This document shows, piece by piece, positions 7,130-15,716 of a stretch of DNA of 64,000 nt. The stretch comes from Flavicella sp965243265 (GTDB taxonomy: Bacteria > Bacteroidota > Bacteroidia > Flavobacteriales > Flavobacteriaceae): the NCBI GenBank assembly GCA_965243265.1, contig CBDEUL010000011.1, forward strand, positions 1-64,000, given 5' to 3'. The first letter of the stretch is position 1, and each line of letters opens with the position of its first letter. Position numbers and translations under genes: made by a program. Under the pieces are notes generated by a model. It did no database searches, had not been told where the DNA came from, and was given only the letters and a program-made list of their open reading frames with translations.

Positions 7130-10100
7130 TTAATTCTCCGAAGAGAACATTTCCGCTAGTGCTTCTCCTTGTCTTAATACTCGGTCAGCTTCCAGTTTCG
7201 CAACATCTGGTGGATAACCGTATCTCATTAATATTTTCTTTACTGTCAATCTTAATTTTGCTCTTACATCATCTCTTTTACTCCAATCTACTGTTGCATT
7301 TTTTCTTATGACATCCACAATCGTATGAATCAATTCTTTCATTTTATCATCATCCAAAAAGCTTGTTGAGTCATTTTGTTTTAAGACACTATAAAAAGCA
7401 TATTCCTCTGGCGTTAAGCCTAAATCTTCTGATTTAGAATCTTCCAATCGCATTTCTTTTGCGATTTCTGATAATTCCGCTAATACTTGTGCTGAATCTA
7501 TTTGGTTGTTGTGATAGCGTTTTACAACTGATTCTAGCATTTCAGAAAACTTTTTTCCTTGTGCTAGATTTTTTGTTTTTCTGATGCTGACTTCATCACT
7601 CAACAACTTCTTTAAAAGTTCAAAAGCAACATTTTTTTGTTGCATATTTTTTACTTCTAATAAAAACTCGTCTGACAGAATACTAACCGATGGTGTTTTT
7701 ACACCTGCTGCTTTAAAAACATCAATTACGCCATCACTAGACAAAGCATCGTCTACAATTTGTTTAATAGCTGTTTCTACTTCATAATCAGATTTGATAC
7801 CATTACCAGAAAACTTATTTAATCGTGCCTTTACAGCTTGAAAAAATGCCGCTCCGTCTTTCAACACTTCTGCTTCTGGACTTGGAATTGACATTGCAAA
7901 TAATTTAGATAATAAAGTAACCTCTTTTAAGAAGCGGTCTTTTAGTTTTTGGTCTGCTAAAATGAAATTTTGGGCACCCAATAATACTTGTAATTTTTGT
8001 GCTGTATCAACTTTGAAATATTGCTTGAAATCAAAACCGTTGAACATTTGCTCTACGATTTCAAACTTCTCTTTCATTCCTGCAATTGCTTCTTTTATAT
8101 CTACAACAGGTGAACCTTCGCCACCACTTTGTAGATAGGTTGCCATTGCTTTACGTAAGTCTTGACCAATACCAATATAATCCACAACTAAACCGCCTGG
8201 TTTATCTTTATAAACTCTATTTACTCTCGCAATAGCTTGCATTAAATTTGCACCTTGCATTTTTTTATCTACATACAACGTATGCATACTTGGTGCATCA
8301 AAACCAGTTAGCCACATATCACGAACAATGACCAATTTTAGTTCATCATTAGTGTCTTTCATTCTTGTGGCTAAATCTTTTCTTTGATTTTTGGTGGTAT
8401 GATGTGGTTGAAAAATTTCTAGGTCGTCTGTGGAACTCGTCATTATGACTTTAATTGTTCCTTTGTCTAAATCATCATTGTGCCATTCTGGTTTTAAAGC
8501 AATAATTTCATTGTACAATCGAACACAGATATTTCGTGTCATTCCTACAATCATTGCTTTTCCATCTAAACCTTTATCTCTTTCGGTAAAGTGAAACACA
8601 ATATCTTTTGCAACATCTTTTAAACGGTCTGGGTCACCAACTACTGAATCAATAGTTGCTGTTTTCTTTTTAGCTTTTTCTATTTGTTCTTCAGTTGCAC
8701 CTTCAATACTATTGATTTCATCATCAAGTTCTTTTGCTTTCTGTTCGTCTAGTTTAATTTTTATCAAACGAGATTCATAACTAATAGGAACGGTTGCACC
8801 ATCATCTACTGCTTGTTTTATATCATAAACATCTATATAATCTCCAAAAACTGCTGGTGTAGATTTGTCTTCTTTTTCAATAGGTGTTCCTGTAAAACCA
8901 ATGTAAGATGCATTTGGCAATGCATCACGCAAATATTTCGCATTTCCGTATCTTATTTCTGAACCATCATCAGTTTCTACTACACGACCAGAAAAACCAT
9001 ATTGACTTCTGTGTGCTTCATCTGCTACGACAACAATATTCGTTCGGTCTGACAACGTTTCGTACACATTGCCTTCTGCTGGTGCAAATTTTTGAATTGT
9101 TGTGAATATTACACCACCACCAGAAACCTTTAAAAGTTCTTTTATATGTTCTCTACTATCTGCTTGTACAGGTGTTTGCCTTAATAAACCAACGCAATTA
9201 CCAAACGTACCAAATAGTTGGTCGTCTAAATCATTACGGTCTGTAAGCATTACAATGGTTGGGTTTTCCATTTGCGGATGCGTAATAATTTGACCGCTAT
9301 AAAAAACCATTGATAAGGATTTACCAGAACCTTGTGTATGCCAAACTACACCAACTTTTCTATCGCCATCTTTTGAATTTGTTGCACGTAAGGTTTGCTC
9401 AACTGCTTTTTGTACTGCATAATATTGATGATAAGCACCAACTTTTTTGATATTAACTTGAAATATGATTCCTGTTTTCTCGTCTTTCTTTTCTTCTTTT
9501 TCAAAAACGGTACAGTAACGTATTAGCTCAACCAATGTTTTTTTGTTCAGCATATATTCAGTAAGAATTTGCAATTCAGTTCTTACTTCATTGGCTACTT
9601 CTTTCGGTGCTTTCCAAGACAAGTAACGCGAAAATGGTGCTGATACACTTGATGTTCCTGCTTCTATACCATCTGAAATCACACAAATAGCATTGTAATA
9701 AAAAATGCTTGGTACTGCTTTTTTGTAATTCTGTATTTGGTCGTAAGCTCTACGTAAGGTTGCTTTTTCACTTGTGGCATTTTTAAGCTCTATAAACACT
9801 AAAGGCAAACCATTTACATAGATGACAACATCAAACCGTTTTTCGTTGTTGTTTTCTTTAACTACCAATTGATTAACTACCCAAAAGTTGTTGTTTTCTG
9901 GGGTTTCAACATCTAGCAATTTTACATTAATCCCTTTGGTTCTTCCTTCTTTAGTGTATTCTACAGTTACGCCATTAGTAAGCAATGTATGGAAACGTTC
10001 GTTGTTTTCCATTATATCTTCTGTACCCAAATTAATAACCTTTTGATAGGCTTCTAAACGAGCTGACTCTGGAAGTGTCGGATTTAATTTTTTAAGAGAA

Positions 10101-10258
10101 TCTTTAAAATGATTTTCTAAAAGTACTGAACTAAAATTTTCACGTTGTGGATTTTCACCTATTGGCGATATATCTGTGCCGTTGTAATAGGTGTAGCCTT
10201 GATTGACTAATTGATCTATTAATGAGAGTTCAATAGTATTTTCAGAAAGTTTACTCAT
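7130..10258 (-). CDS. hsdR: Type I restriction endonuclease subunit R
   Basis: A 1042-aa motor and nuclease subunit of a type I restriction-modification complex. It translocates and cuts DNA that lacks the HsdM/HsdS methylation. The N-terminal PD-(D/E)xK nuclease shows Asp143 (RFDVVIY), E157-x-K159 (FIELK) and a downstream Gln in YDQIQNY. The helicase part has Walker A TQGSGKS (308-314), DEAH at 413-416 and GFTGTP. The C-terminal region is the usual HsdM/S-binding helical domain. It is the last gene of the operon and overlaps rhuM by 8 bp. Nothing appears truncated. Confidence 0.96.
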   Translation of the reverse strand: MSKLSENTIELSLIDQLVNQGYTYYNGTDISPIGENPQRENFSSVLLENHFKDSLKKLNPTLPESARLEAYQKVINLGTEDIMENNERFHTLLTNGVTVEYTKEGRTKGINVKLLDVETPENNNFWVVNQLVVKENNNEKRFDVVIYVNGLPLVFIELKNATSEKATLRRAYDQIQNYKKAVPSIFYYNAICVISDGIEAGTSSVSAPFSRYLSWKAPKEVANEVRTELQILTEYMLNKKTLVELIRYCTVFEKEEKKDEKTGIIFQVNIKKVGAYHQYYAVQKAVEQTLRATNSKDGDRKVGVVWHTQGSGKSLSMVFYSGQIITHPQMENPTIVMLTDRNDLDDQLFGTFGNCVGLLRQTPVQADSREHIKELLKVSGGGVIFTTIQKFAPAEGNVYETLSDRTNIVVVADEAHRSQYGFSGRVVETDDGSEIRYGNAKYLRDALPNASYIGFTGTPIEKEDKSTPAVFGDYIDVYDIKQAVDDGATVPISYESRLIKIKLDEQKAKELDDEINSIEGATEEQIEKAKKKTATIDSVVGDPDRLKDVAKDIVFHFTERDKGLDGKAMIVGMTRNICVRLYNEIIALKPEWHNDDLDKGTIKVIMTSSTDDLEIFQPHHTTKNQRKDLATRMKDTNDELKLVIVRDMWLTGFDAPSMHTLYVDKKMQGANLMQAIARVNRVYKDKPGGLVVDYIGIGQDLRKAMATYLQSGGEGSPVVDIKEAIAGMKEKFEIVEQMFNGFDFKQYFKVDTAQKLQVLLGAQNFILADQKLKDRFLKEVTLLSKLFAMSIPSPEAEVLKDGAAFFQAVKARLNKFSGNGIKSDYEVETAIKQIVDDALSSDGVIDVFKAAGVKTPSVSILSDEFLLEVKNMQQKNVAFELLKKLLSDEVSIRKTKNLAQGKKFSEMLESVVKRYHNNQIDSAQVLAELSEIAKEMRLEDSKSEDLGLTPEEYAFYSVLKQNDSTSFLDDDKMKELIHTIVDVIRKNATVDWSKRDDVRAKLRLTVKKILMRYGYPPDVAKLEADRVLRQGEALAEMFSSEN

Positions 10259-11282
10259 TTCCTTTTTCTTTTAGTCGTTTTATTTCTTTGTCAAAGTCCG
10301 ATTCTATTTTCTGTGTTTTATTAAACACTTCATATTCTTTCTTTGCTTTATTAGCTGCTTGTTCTTTACTTATTTTGCCATAACCCTCTAATATTTTGTA
10401 CTCGTTAAATTCTAAAAACTTAACCACACTTCCAGAAAGCTGCTCCATAGTAAAAGAGGTTCTACGTTCTATAAGGTTTTCTATATAATCAAAATAACCT
10501 GTTACGGTTCGTTCTAGTTGCTTAATTTCTTTTTCTTGTAAATAGTTTTTTGCTACGGTAACATCTGATTTTAGAATACGACCTTTAGGTGCATTTTTCC
10601 AAGTGTTTAACCCCATAAAGGGTTGTCCTTTGTTGGCTTTTTGATGAATAATTTCTGCTGCTGTTTTACCTGTAATGGCATAGTGAAATTTATTTTGAAC
10701 TGAAGCAAAGAAGTTTTTTTTGATTTCTGAATTCACATCATAATCGATGCTACATTCTTGAAACAAATCGGTTATTTTTTGATAAATTCTACGCTCACTA
10801 GTGCGTATAGAACGTACACGCTCTAAGAGTTCGTCAAAATAATCTTTACCGAAGTATTGACCGTTTTTTAAACGGTTATCATCCATTACAAACCCCTTAA
10901 TTATAAACTCTTTTAAGGTTTTTGTAGCCCAAATTCTAAATTGCGTAGCTTTAGTAGAGTTTACACGATAGCCTACAGATATGATAGCGTCTAAATTATA
11001 ATAATCTACTAATTTTTTTTGCGTTTTTCCTGCAATAGCACCGTGTTGAGTGGTTGTTTCCATTTTGGAAATAACCAGTTCTTTTTGCAACTCGCCACTA
11101 TCAAAAATATTTTTAAGATGCTTGCTTATGGCAGGCACACCCACAGCAAAAAGTTCTGCCATAGACTTTTGGCTTAACCAAACGGTTTCGTTTTGAAAAT
11201 ATATCTCTACCTTAACATCTCCATCTGGTGCGGTATAGAGTAAAAAATTAGATAGCTCGTCTGATGGCTTTAGTTTGTTCAT
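10251..11282 (-). CDS. rhuM: RhuM family protein
   Basis: A 343-aa member of the virulence RhuM family (named from Salmonella). The hallmark N-terminal stretch is present: VWLSQKSMAELF, then ISKHLKNIF and the NLDAIISVGYRVNS region, followed by a charged helical C-terminus. The first part looks like a DNA-binding (BRO/KilA-like) domain. Family members are often found inside type I restriction operons, as here between hsdS and hsdR, but their biochemical role is unknown. It overlaps the hsdR start by 8 bp, so translation is probably coupled. Confidence 0.85.
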   Translation of the reverse strand: MNKLKPSDELSNFLLYTAPDGDVKVEIYFQNETVWLSQKSMAELFAVGVPAISKHLKNIFDSGELQKELVISKMETTTQHGAIAGKTQKKLVDYYNLDAIISVGYRVNSTKATQFRIWATKTLKEFIIKGFVMDDNRLKNGQYFGKDYFDELLERVRSIRTSERRIYQKITDLFQECSIDYDVNSEIKKNFFASVQNKFHYAITGKTAAEIIHQKANKGQPFMGLNTWKNAPKGRILKSDVTVAKNYLQEKEIKQLERTVTGYFDYIENLIERRTSFTMEQLSGSVVKFLEFNEYKILEGYGKISKEQAANKAKKEYEVFNKTQKIESDFDKEIKRLKEKGNE

Positions 11283-11293
11283 AATTGTCTAAA

Positions 11294-11773
11294 CTATGAT
11301 TTTTTATTGATTTTCGGATTGCCTTGATTTTGTTGTTTGAATGATTTATTAGACAATCTTTTAAACTGTAAACTCTTTGCTCCAAAATTGATTAATAATC
11401 CTACTTCTAAATCATAGGCTTCTAAATAATTTATAGCCTGAGCTAAATGAACCTCTTGTAACTCTATAATGGCTTTTAATTCTACTGAAATAACATTTTC
11501 TACTAAAAAATCTACTCTACGTAAACCAATTTGCTGTTCTTTATAATAAACGGGCATTTCGTGTTCTCTGGAAAATGAAATATCATTATTTCTAAACTCA
11601 ATTTCTAATGCTCTCTGATAAATGACTTCTTGAATTGTGAAGCAATCACGAATACCATTGAAAAACATATTAACAAAATGAGTAAATCCATTACCCAACT
11701 GGCGATGCACCTCCATAGCCAACCCAATAATTTTGGATATCAAATCAGAATATTTATACTTTTCATCTATCAT
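11294..11773 (-). CDS. GxxExxY protein (PD-(D/E)xK-like), with insertion
   Basis: A 159-aa protein of the GxxExxY family, which has a PD-(D/E)xK nuclease-like fold. Visible parts are AMEVHRQLGNGF, QEVIYQRALEIEF, RRVDFLV and the VELKA (ExK) strand. In the family, GF is followed directly by xExxY. Here 17 extra residues (THFVNMFFNGIRDCFTI, in-frame, 51 bp) sit between GNGF and QEVIY and split the motif that names the family. The gene lies 49 bp after hsdS and 11 bp before rhuM, so it belongs to the operon. Whether it remains active is unknown. Confidence 0.8.
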   Translation of the reverse strand: MIDEKYKYSDLISKIIGLAMEVHRQLGNGFTHFVNMFFNGIRDCFTIQEVIYQRALEIEFRNNDISFSREHEMPVYYKEQQIGLRRVDFLVENVISVELKAIIELQEVHLAQAINYLEAYDLEVGLLINFGAKSLQFKRLSNKSFKQQNQGNPKINKKS

Positions 11774-11822
11774 ATCACTTCTTAATAAATCATATTAATC
11801 AAACAATCATTAAAATCATAGT

Positions 11823-13064
11823 TCAGACATTTACGCGTAACTGCCCACTCATTAATTTTGGTAACAAGATATCCCTTGTTTTTTTGAGGGTTTGGATTTG
11901 TTTTTGATTAGAAAGCGTCTTTATAAAAAAAGGGGCAACTGTTTTATCAAAATCCTCAATCTTACTTTTTTTTGGAATGACACAATCTATAGTACGAAAT
12001 GCAGATTTACTTATCTCTAAAAATGTAGAACCATTAGCTGCACTAATAACTTTTTTCATATTCTTTTTGAGCCATAGAAGAGTGTAATAATTTGAAAAGT
12101 ATTGACTTGGAAGAATGGCTATATAACCTTGATTTATAGCTAACTCAATATTGGTCAAAGCCAAATACCCCACAGGCGCTCTTGATGAAAGTAATAGAGT
12201 GTTTTTTGGAAGCAGTCCCGAACTAATTTTTTTCAATCCTTTCTCTGTAATTTTCTTTTCTGTAGATAATAAATAGATGTACTCATTATTACTTAAATCT
12301 TTGGGACTAGACCAGTAAATATTTCCATTCCAAAAATCTTCATTTTTTGTGCTAGGTGTTGTTCCTCCAACCAATTTAGTTACCTCTCCTAGATTACCAA
12401 CTCTCCACCCATCAGGCAATTCATCACCCACTTGATATTTACCAAACCACTCATTAAAAATAGTTTGTGCGGTTTTTTCTAAGGTTTTGTTTTGGGCTTG
12501 TAGGTTTTCTATTTTATCATCAAAAGCGGTAAGGATATTGGCTATGGACTTTTGTTCTTTTATGTCTTCGGGAACAACAAAAGTCAATGACTCAAAACTA
12601 CTTTTGTTTAAAATTGGCATTGTTGACCCACTTCCTTCTGCATTCCTTCTTAAAACTCGGTACGCATTTTTAAGTAGATAAAAAACATAATCGTTGTTGT
12701 ATTCGTCACTAATGGCTATTGAATTAATTTGCTGATTAGTTAAAGCTTGATTTTTATTCATTACAACTTTTCCCATATCAGAACCAATACACGTGACTAT
12801 AACAGAATTAGTTGGTAATATCATTCTTGAAAATCTATCAAAGCCTTGTTGTGATAATTTTCTAGGTGTGTTGAAAATGTATTTTGAGCTATTATCTATT
12901 TCTGAAGGCGTAATGAAATCAAAATTATCACCCCAATCATTGGGATTATTTTTTGAAGGTGTTTTACCCGTAATAACACGTCCTAACTTCCCCAGATTTG
13001 TTTCGATCCATCCATTTGGTATACTTCGACTTTGCTCAGTACAAGTTTCATTTACACTACTCAT
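11823..13064 (-). CDS. hsdS: Type I restriction-modification specificity subunit S
   Basis: A 413-aa subunit that recognises the two halves of the target sequence. It has two target-recognition domains in tandem: the first starts at IPNGWIETNLGKLG (~15), the second at LPDGWRVGNLGEV (~217). Each is followed by a conserved helix, LQAQNKTLEKTAQ (~190) and the C-terminal KKTRDILLPKLMSG. Its ATG overlaps the hsdM stop in an ATGA arrangement, so the two are translationally coupled. The first 14 residues (including CTEQSRS) are encoded by a dispersed-repeat-like sequence and are not part of the normal fold. Confidence 0.95.
   Translation of the reverse strand: MSSVNETCTEQSRSIPNGWIETNLGKLGRVITGKTPSKNNPNDWGDNFDFITPSEIDNSSKYIFNTPRKLSQQGFDRFSRMILPTNSVIVTCIGSDMGKVVMNKNQALTNQQINSIAISDEYNNDYVFYLLKNAYRVLRRNAEGSGSTMPILNKSSFESLTFVVPEDIKEQKSIANILTAFDDKIENLQAQNKTLEKTAQTIFNEWFGKYQVGDELPDGWRVGNLGEVTKLVGGTTPSTKNEDFWNGNIYWSSPKDLSNNEYIYLLSTEKKITEKGLKKISSGLLPKNTLLLSSRAPVGYLALTNIELAINQGYIAILPSQYFSNYYTLLWLKKNMKKVISAANGSTFLEISKSAFRTIDCVIPKKSKIEDFDKTVAPFFIKTLSNQKQIQTLKKTRDILLPKLMSGQLRVNV
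13021..13046. repeat. Short dispersed-type repeat inside the hsdS 5' end
   Basis: The segment with ACTTCGACTTTGCTCAGTAC and the following AAGT is an imperfect palindrome (ACTT..ACT against AGT..AAGT). I recall very similar sequences (ACTTCGACTnCGCTCAGTAC) as a dispersed intergenic repeat in Bacteroidota genomes. Here it lies in frame at the hsdS start and encodes CTEQSRS. No second copy is present in this window. Confidence 0.5.
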
Positions 13065-14602
13065 AAAGTCACCCCAATTTTAGCTAGTTGTGTAGCAATT
13101 TCTTTATTCAATTCCTGCTCTTTGTCCATTTGCTCTTTTAGCGTAGTCGTCAGCGAAGCCATTTTATCTTCAAAAGGAATACCATCATCTTCTTCGTCTG
13201 GTATGCCAACGTAACGCCCAGGTGTGAGTACGTAGTTGTGTTTTTGTATGGCTTCTAGGGTTGCAGATTTGCAAAAGCCTTTTACATCTCGATACAATTC
13301 TTCCCTCTGGTCAGAATCACTCGATGTGACAGTTTGCTTCCTCCAGTTGAGATAGGTGTCTCGTATAGTAGCAATATCTTCCTCTGTAAAATCTCTGTGT
13401 ACACGAGATTTCATAAAGCCCATTTCAGAAGCATCAATAAATAACACATCTTTACTATGATTGCTTTTTTCTCTACGCAAAAACCAAATACAGGCAGGAA
13501 TACCTGTGTTGTAAAACAATTGTTTAGGTAATGCAACAATGCATTCTACTAAATCCGCATCTACCAAATTTTTACGTATATCACCTTCGCCAGAGGTATT
13601 AGAACTCAAAGAACCGTTAGATAAAACGGTAGCCATTACGCCTCTTGGTGCTAAATGGTAGAGCATATGTTGCATCCAACCGTAATTGGCATTTCCGTTT
13701 GGTGGTGTTCCGTATTTCCAACGAGCATCTTCTTGTAAAATATCTACACCCCAATCTTTTTGATTAAAAGGTGGATTTGCAAGAATAAAGTCGGCTTTTA
13801 AATCTGGGTGAGCATTTTTAAGAAATGTACCTTCGGTATTCCAAGCTACAAACTTGCTGTTTATGTTGCGTATGGCAAGGTTCATTTTAGAAAGTTTCCA
13901 AGTGGTTTGGTTACTTTCTTGTCCATAAACTGTAATGTCTTTTATGTTTCCGCTATGTTCGGTTACAAACTTTTCACTCATTACAAACATTCCACCAGAA
14001 CCACTTGCTGGGTCATACACACGACCTTTGTAGGGTTCTATCATTTCTACCATTAGCTTAACAATGGCTTTTGGTGTGTAGAATTGTCCGCCTTTTTTTC
14101 CTTCGGCATTGGCAAATTCGCCCAAGAAATATTCATAAACTCTACCAAAAAGGTCTTTAGAGTTTTCGTTTTCGGTTTGTAGTTCTGTGTTGGAAATTAA
14201 GTCAATAAGTTCACCCAAAGAGGTTTTGTCCAAATTGGCTTTACCATATACTTGAGGCAATACGTTTTTTAGTTCTTTGTTTTCTTTTTCTACAGCTTCC
14301 ATTGCTTCATCTATGGTTTGCCCAATAGAAGGTAATTTGGCTTGAGCGTGAATATGAGACCAACGTGCTAGTTTAGGAACAAAGAAAGTGTTTTCGGCGA
14401 TGTATTCGTCTCTATCTTCTGGGTCAGACCACTCGTCTGCTTCTAGTTTGTTGTAGAGCTCTGTAAAAGATTCTGAAATGTATTTTAAGAAAATCAAGCC
14501 CAACACTACGTGTTTGTATTCAGCAGCATCTATGTTTTTACGAAGCTTATCTGCTGCTTTAAAGAGTTTTTGTTCAAAACTGCTATTGTCGGTTTTTGCC
14601 AT
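13061..14602 (-). CDS. hsdM: Type I restriction-modification methyltransferase subunit M
   Basis: A 513-aa N6-adenine methyltransferase that works with HsdS to protect host DNA. An N-terminal HsdM helical domain (FLKYISESF, ~38-46) precedes the catalytic domain. GGQFYTP at 171-177, SAM motif I DPASGSGG (197-204) and the catalytic NPPF (276-279) are intact. The start ATG abuts the stop codon of the upstream XRE gene, and the stop overlaps the hsdS start. Both junctions indicate one tightly coupled transcript. Confidence 0.96.
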   Translation of the reverse strand: MAKTDNSSFEQKLFKAADKLRKNIDAAEYKHVVLGLIFLKYISESFTELYNKLEADEWSDPEDRDEYIAENTFFVPKLARWSHIHAQAKLPSIGQTIDEAMEAVEKENKELKNVLPQVYGKANLDKTSLGELIDLISNTELQTENENSKDLFGRVYEYFLGEFANAEGKKGGQFYTPKAIVKLMVEMIEPYKGRVYDPASGSGGMFVMSEKFVTEHSGNIKDITVYGQESNQTTWKLSKMNLAIRNINSKFVAWNTEGTFLKNAHPDLKADFILANPPFNQKDWGVDILQEDARWKYGTPPNGNANYGWMQHMLYHLAPRGVMATVLSNGSLSSNTSGEGDIRKNLVDADLVECIVALPKQLFYNTGIPACIWFLRREKSNHSKDVLFIDASEMGFMKSRVHRDFTEEDIATIRDTYLNWRKQTVTSSDSDQREELYRDVKGFCKSATLEAIQKHNYVLTPGRYVGIPDEEDDGIPFEDKMASLTTTLKEQMDKEQELNKEIATQLAKIGVTL

Positions 14603-14848
14603 TTAGTTTTTTTCTTTGTTTGATATTATCAATTCTTTTACGTCTACGTCTAAAATGTTCGCAATCTCCATTAACGTTTCCAGTCTCGGTTGTTGTCGAT
14701 TTTGAGCATATGCATTGACCATATTGTAACTCTTTCCGAGTTTTTCAGCCAACCAAGTCTGCTTAATCCCTTTCTGTTCCAGCACTTCCTTAATTCGGTT
14801 CATTTCAAATGTCATTTTTCCGTCCACTAATATACTTTTATATCTCAA
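14603..14848 (-). CDS. XRE-family helix-turn-helix regulator
   Basis: An 81-aa Cro/CI-type HTH protein. The helix-turn-helix runs through IKQTWLAEKLGKSYNMVNAY, and the C-terminal half (LETLMEIANILDVDVKELI) completes the five-helix fold. Its stop directly abuts the hsdM ATG, so it heads the restriction operon and probably regulates it. Two internal ATGs (14815, 14803) are alternative starts. MNRIKEVLEQKGIKQ from 14803 fits the family better, and that choice would leave the repeated TCAAAATATT sites (14845-14874) upstream of the gene, as expected for an autoregulator. Confidence 0.88.
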   Translation of the reverse strand: MRYKSILVDGKMTFEMNRIKEVLEQKGIKQTWLAEKLGKSYNMVNAYAQNRQQPRLETLMEIANILDVDVKELIISNKEKN

Positions 14849-14874
14849 AATATTGTGTATAAAATCAAAATATT
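14845..14874. promoter_or_regulatory. Candidate operator: TCAAAATATT twice, 20 bp apart
   Basis: Identical 10-mers occur at 14845-14854 and 14865-14874, a spacing of two helical turns on the same face of DNA. They overlap or precede the start of the XRE regulator gene that heads the hsd operon, so they are a plausible self-binding site and promoter region. This is inferred from position and spacing only. Confidence 0.45.
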
Positions 14875-14892
14875 TCGGGTGGCGGTGGGGAA

Positions 14893-14956
14893 GTGAAAGC
14901 TATTTTTGTTTTGTGAGGCACGAGCAAAATAAAATGTGCTTGAACGAGGGTTGGCT
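14893..14956. repeat. 65-bp direct repeat bracketing the R-M operon, right copy
   Basis: It carries the same ordered blocks as 7053-7117 (GTGAAAGCT, TTGTGAGGCACGAGCAAA, TGCTTGAAC, GTTGGCT), with differences only in the short spacers. It lies about 45 bp upstream of the regulator gene. Confidence 0.85.
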
Positions 14957-14975
14957 TTTTTTTCAGCTTGCGTAC

Positions 14976-15015
14976 AACGATTGAATAAGCGTACTGGTAC
15001 GTTTATTCAATTGTT
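14976..15015. repeat. Imperfect 19-bp hairpin at the right edge of the island
   Basis: The left arm 14976-14994 (AACGATTGAATAAGCGTAC) pairs with the right arm 14997-15015 (GTACGTTTATTCAATTGTT) at 17 of 19 positions, with a 2-nt loop. The preceding GCGTACAAC is the inverse of the GTTGTACGC found before the left direct repeat. It could be an attachment- or attC-like folded site or a terminator. No integrase is present in the window. Confidence 0.6.
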
Positions 15016-15128
15016 CTGTTTTCATTATTTTTACCCAAATATAAAGAATCTAAAAGGCTCTTAGATAAAATCTCTAGGGAATCTGGTAATTATTTTTAAA
15101 CCGTCTAGATGCATCAATACTATTAAAA

Positions 15129-15716
15129 ATGCCCAAAGAAAAAATAACAATCCAAGAGTACAATCCAAAATGGGCACAACAATTTGAAACTCTTAAAAAC
15201 CTTTTGGCCCACCATCTAACAAATAAAATAATTACGATTGAACATGTTGGCAGCACTTCTGTACCTGGAATGAAAGCCAAACCTATTATAGATTTAGACA
15301 TTGTTATTGAAGAAAATGCTACCATTTTAAAAAACGTGATTTCTATATTAAAAAACTTGGGGTATACACACCTAGGAGATATGGGAATTTCAGGAAGAGA
15401 AGCCTTTAAAAGAACCAATGCCAACACCCCCTATACCAACTCTAAAAGAGAATGGTTAGCGCACAACCTCTACGTTTGTAAAAAAGAAAGTATCGGGCTA
15501 AAAAATCACCTTGCTTTAAGAGAATATCTTAGAAAAAAACCTTTAAAAGTTATTGAATACAGCAACCTAAAACAAAAACTGGCAGCTCAGTTTCCTTATG
15601 ATATAGATGCCTATGTTGACGGAAAAACAGATTTTATACTGAACATTCTAAAAGAAATGGGAATTAAAAACTCGGATACCCAATTAATTGAAACCCAAAA
15701 CAAACTTAAAAACTAA
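15129..15716 (+). CDS. GrpB family protein (UPF0157)
   Basis: A 195-aa protein of the GrpB/UPF0157 family, which has a nucleotidyltransferase-like fold. Typical segments are EYNPKWAQQFETL at the start, IEHVGSTSVPGMKAKPIIDLDIV (~40-62, the GS and DxD of the fold) and HNLYVC followed by FRDYLR-like LALREYLRKKP. No reaction is established for most members. It stands alone next to the accessory island and converges with yihY (4-bp overlap of the stop regions). Confidence 0.88.
   Translation: MPKEKITIQEYNPKWAQQFETLKNLLAHHLTNKIITIEHVGSTSVPGMKAKPIIDLDIVIEENATILKNVISILKNLGYTHLGDMGISGREAFKRTNANTPYTNSKREWLAHNLYVCKKESIGLKNHLALREYLRKKPLKVIEYSNLKQKLAAQFPYDIDAYVDGKTDFILNILKEMGIKNSDTQLIETQNKLKN

Noticed and set aside
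5400..15050. Prophage or integrative element as origin of the island
   Set aside because: No integrase, phage structural gene or tRNA target is present; repeats and an IS remnant are all that can be shown.
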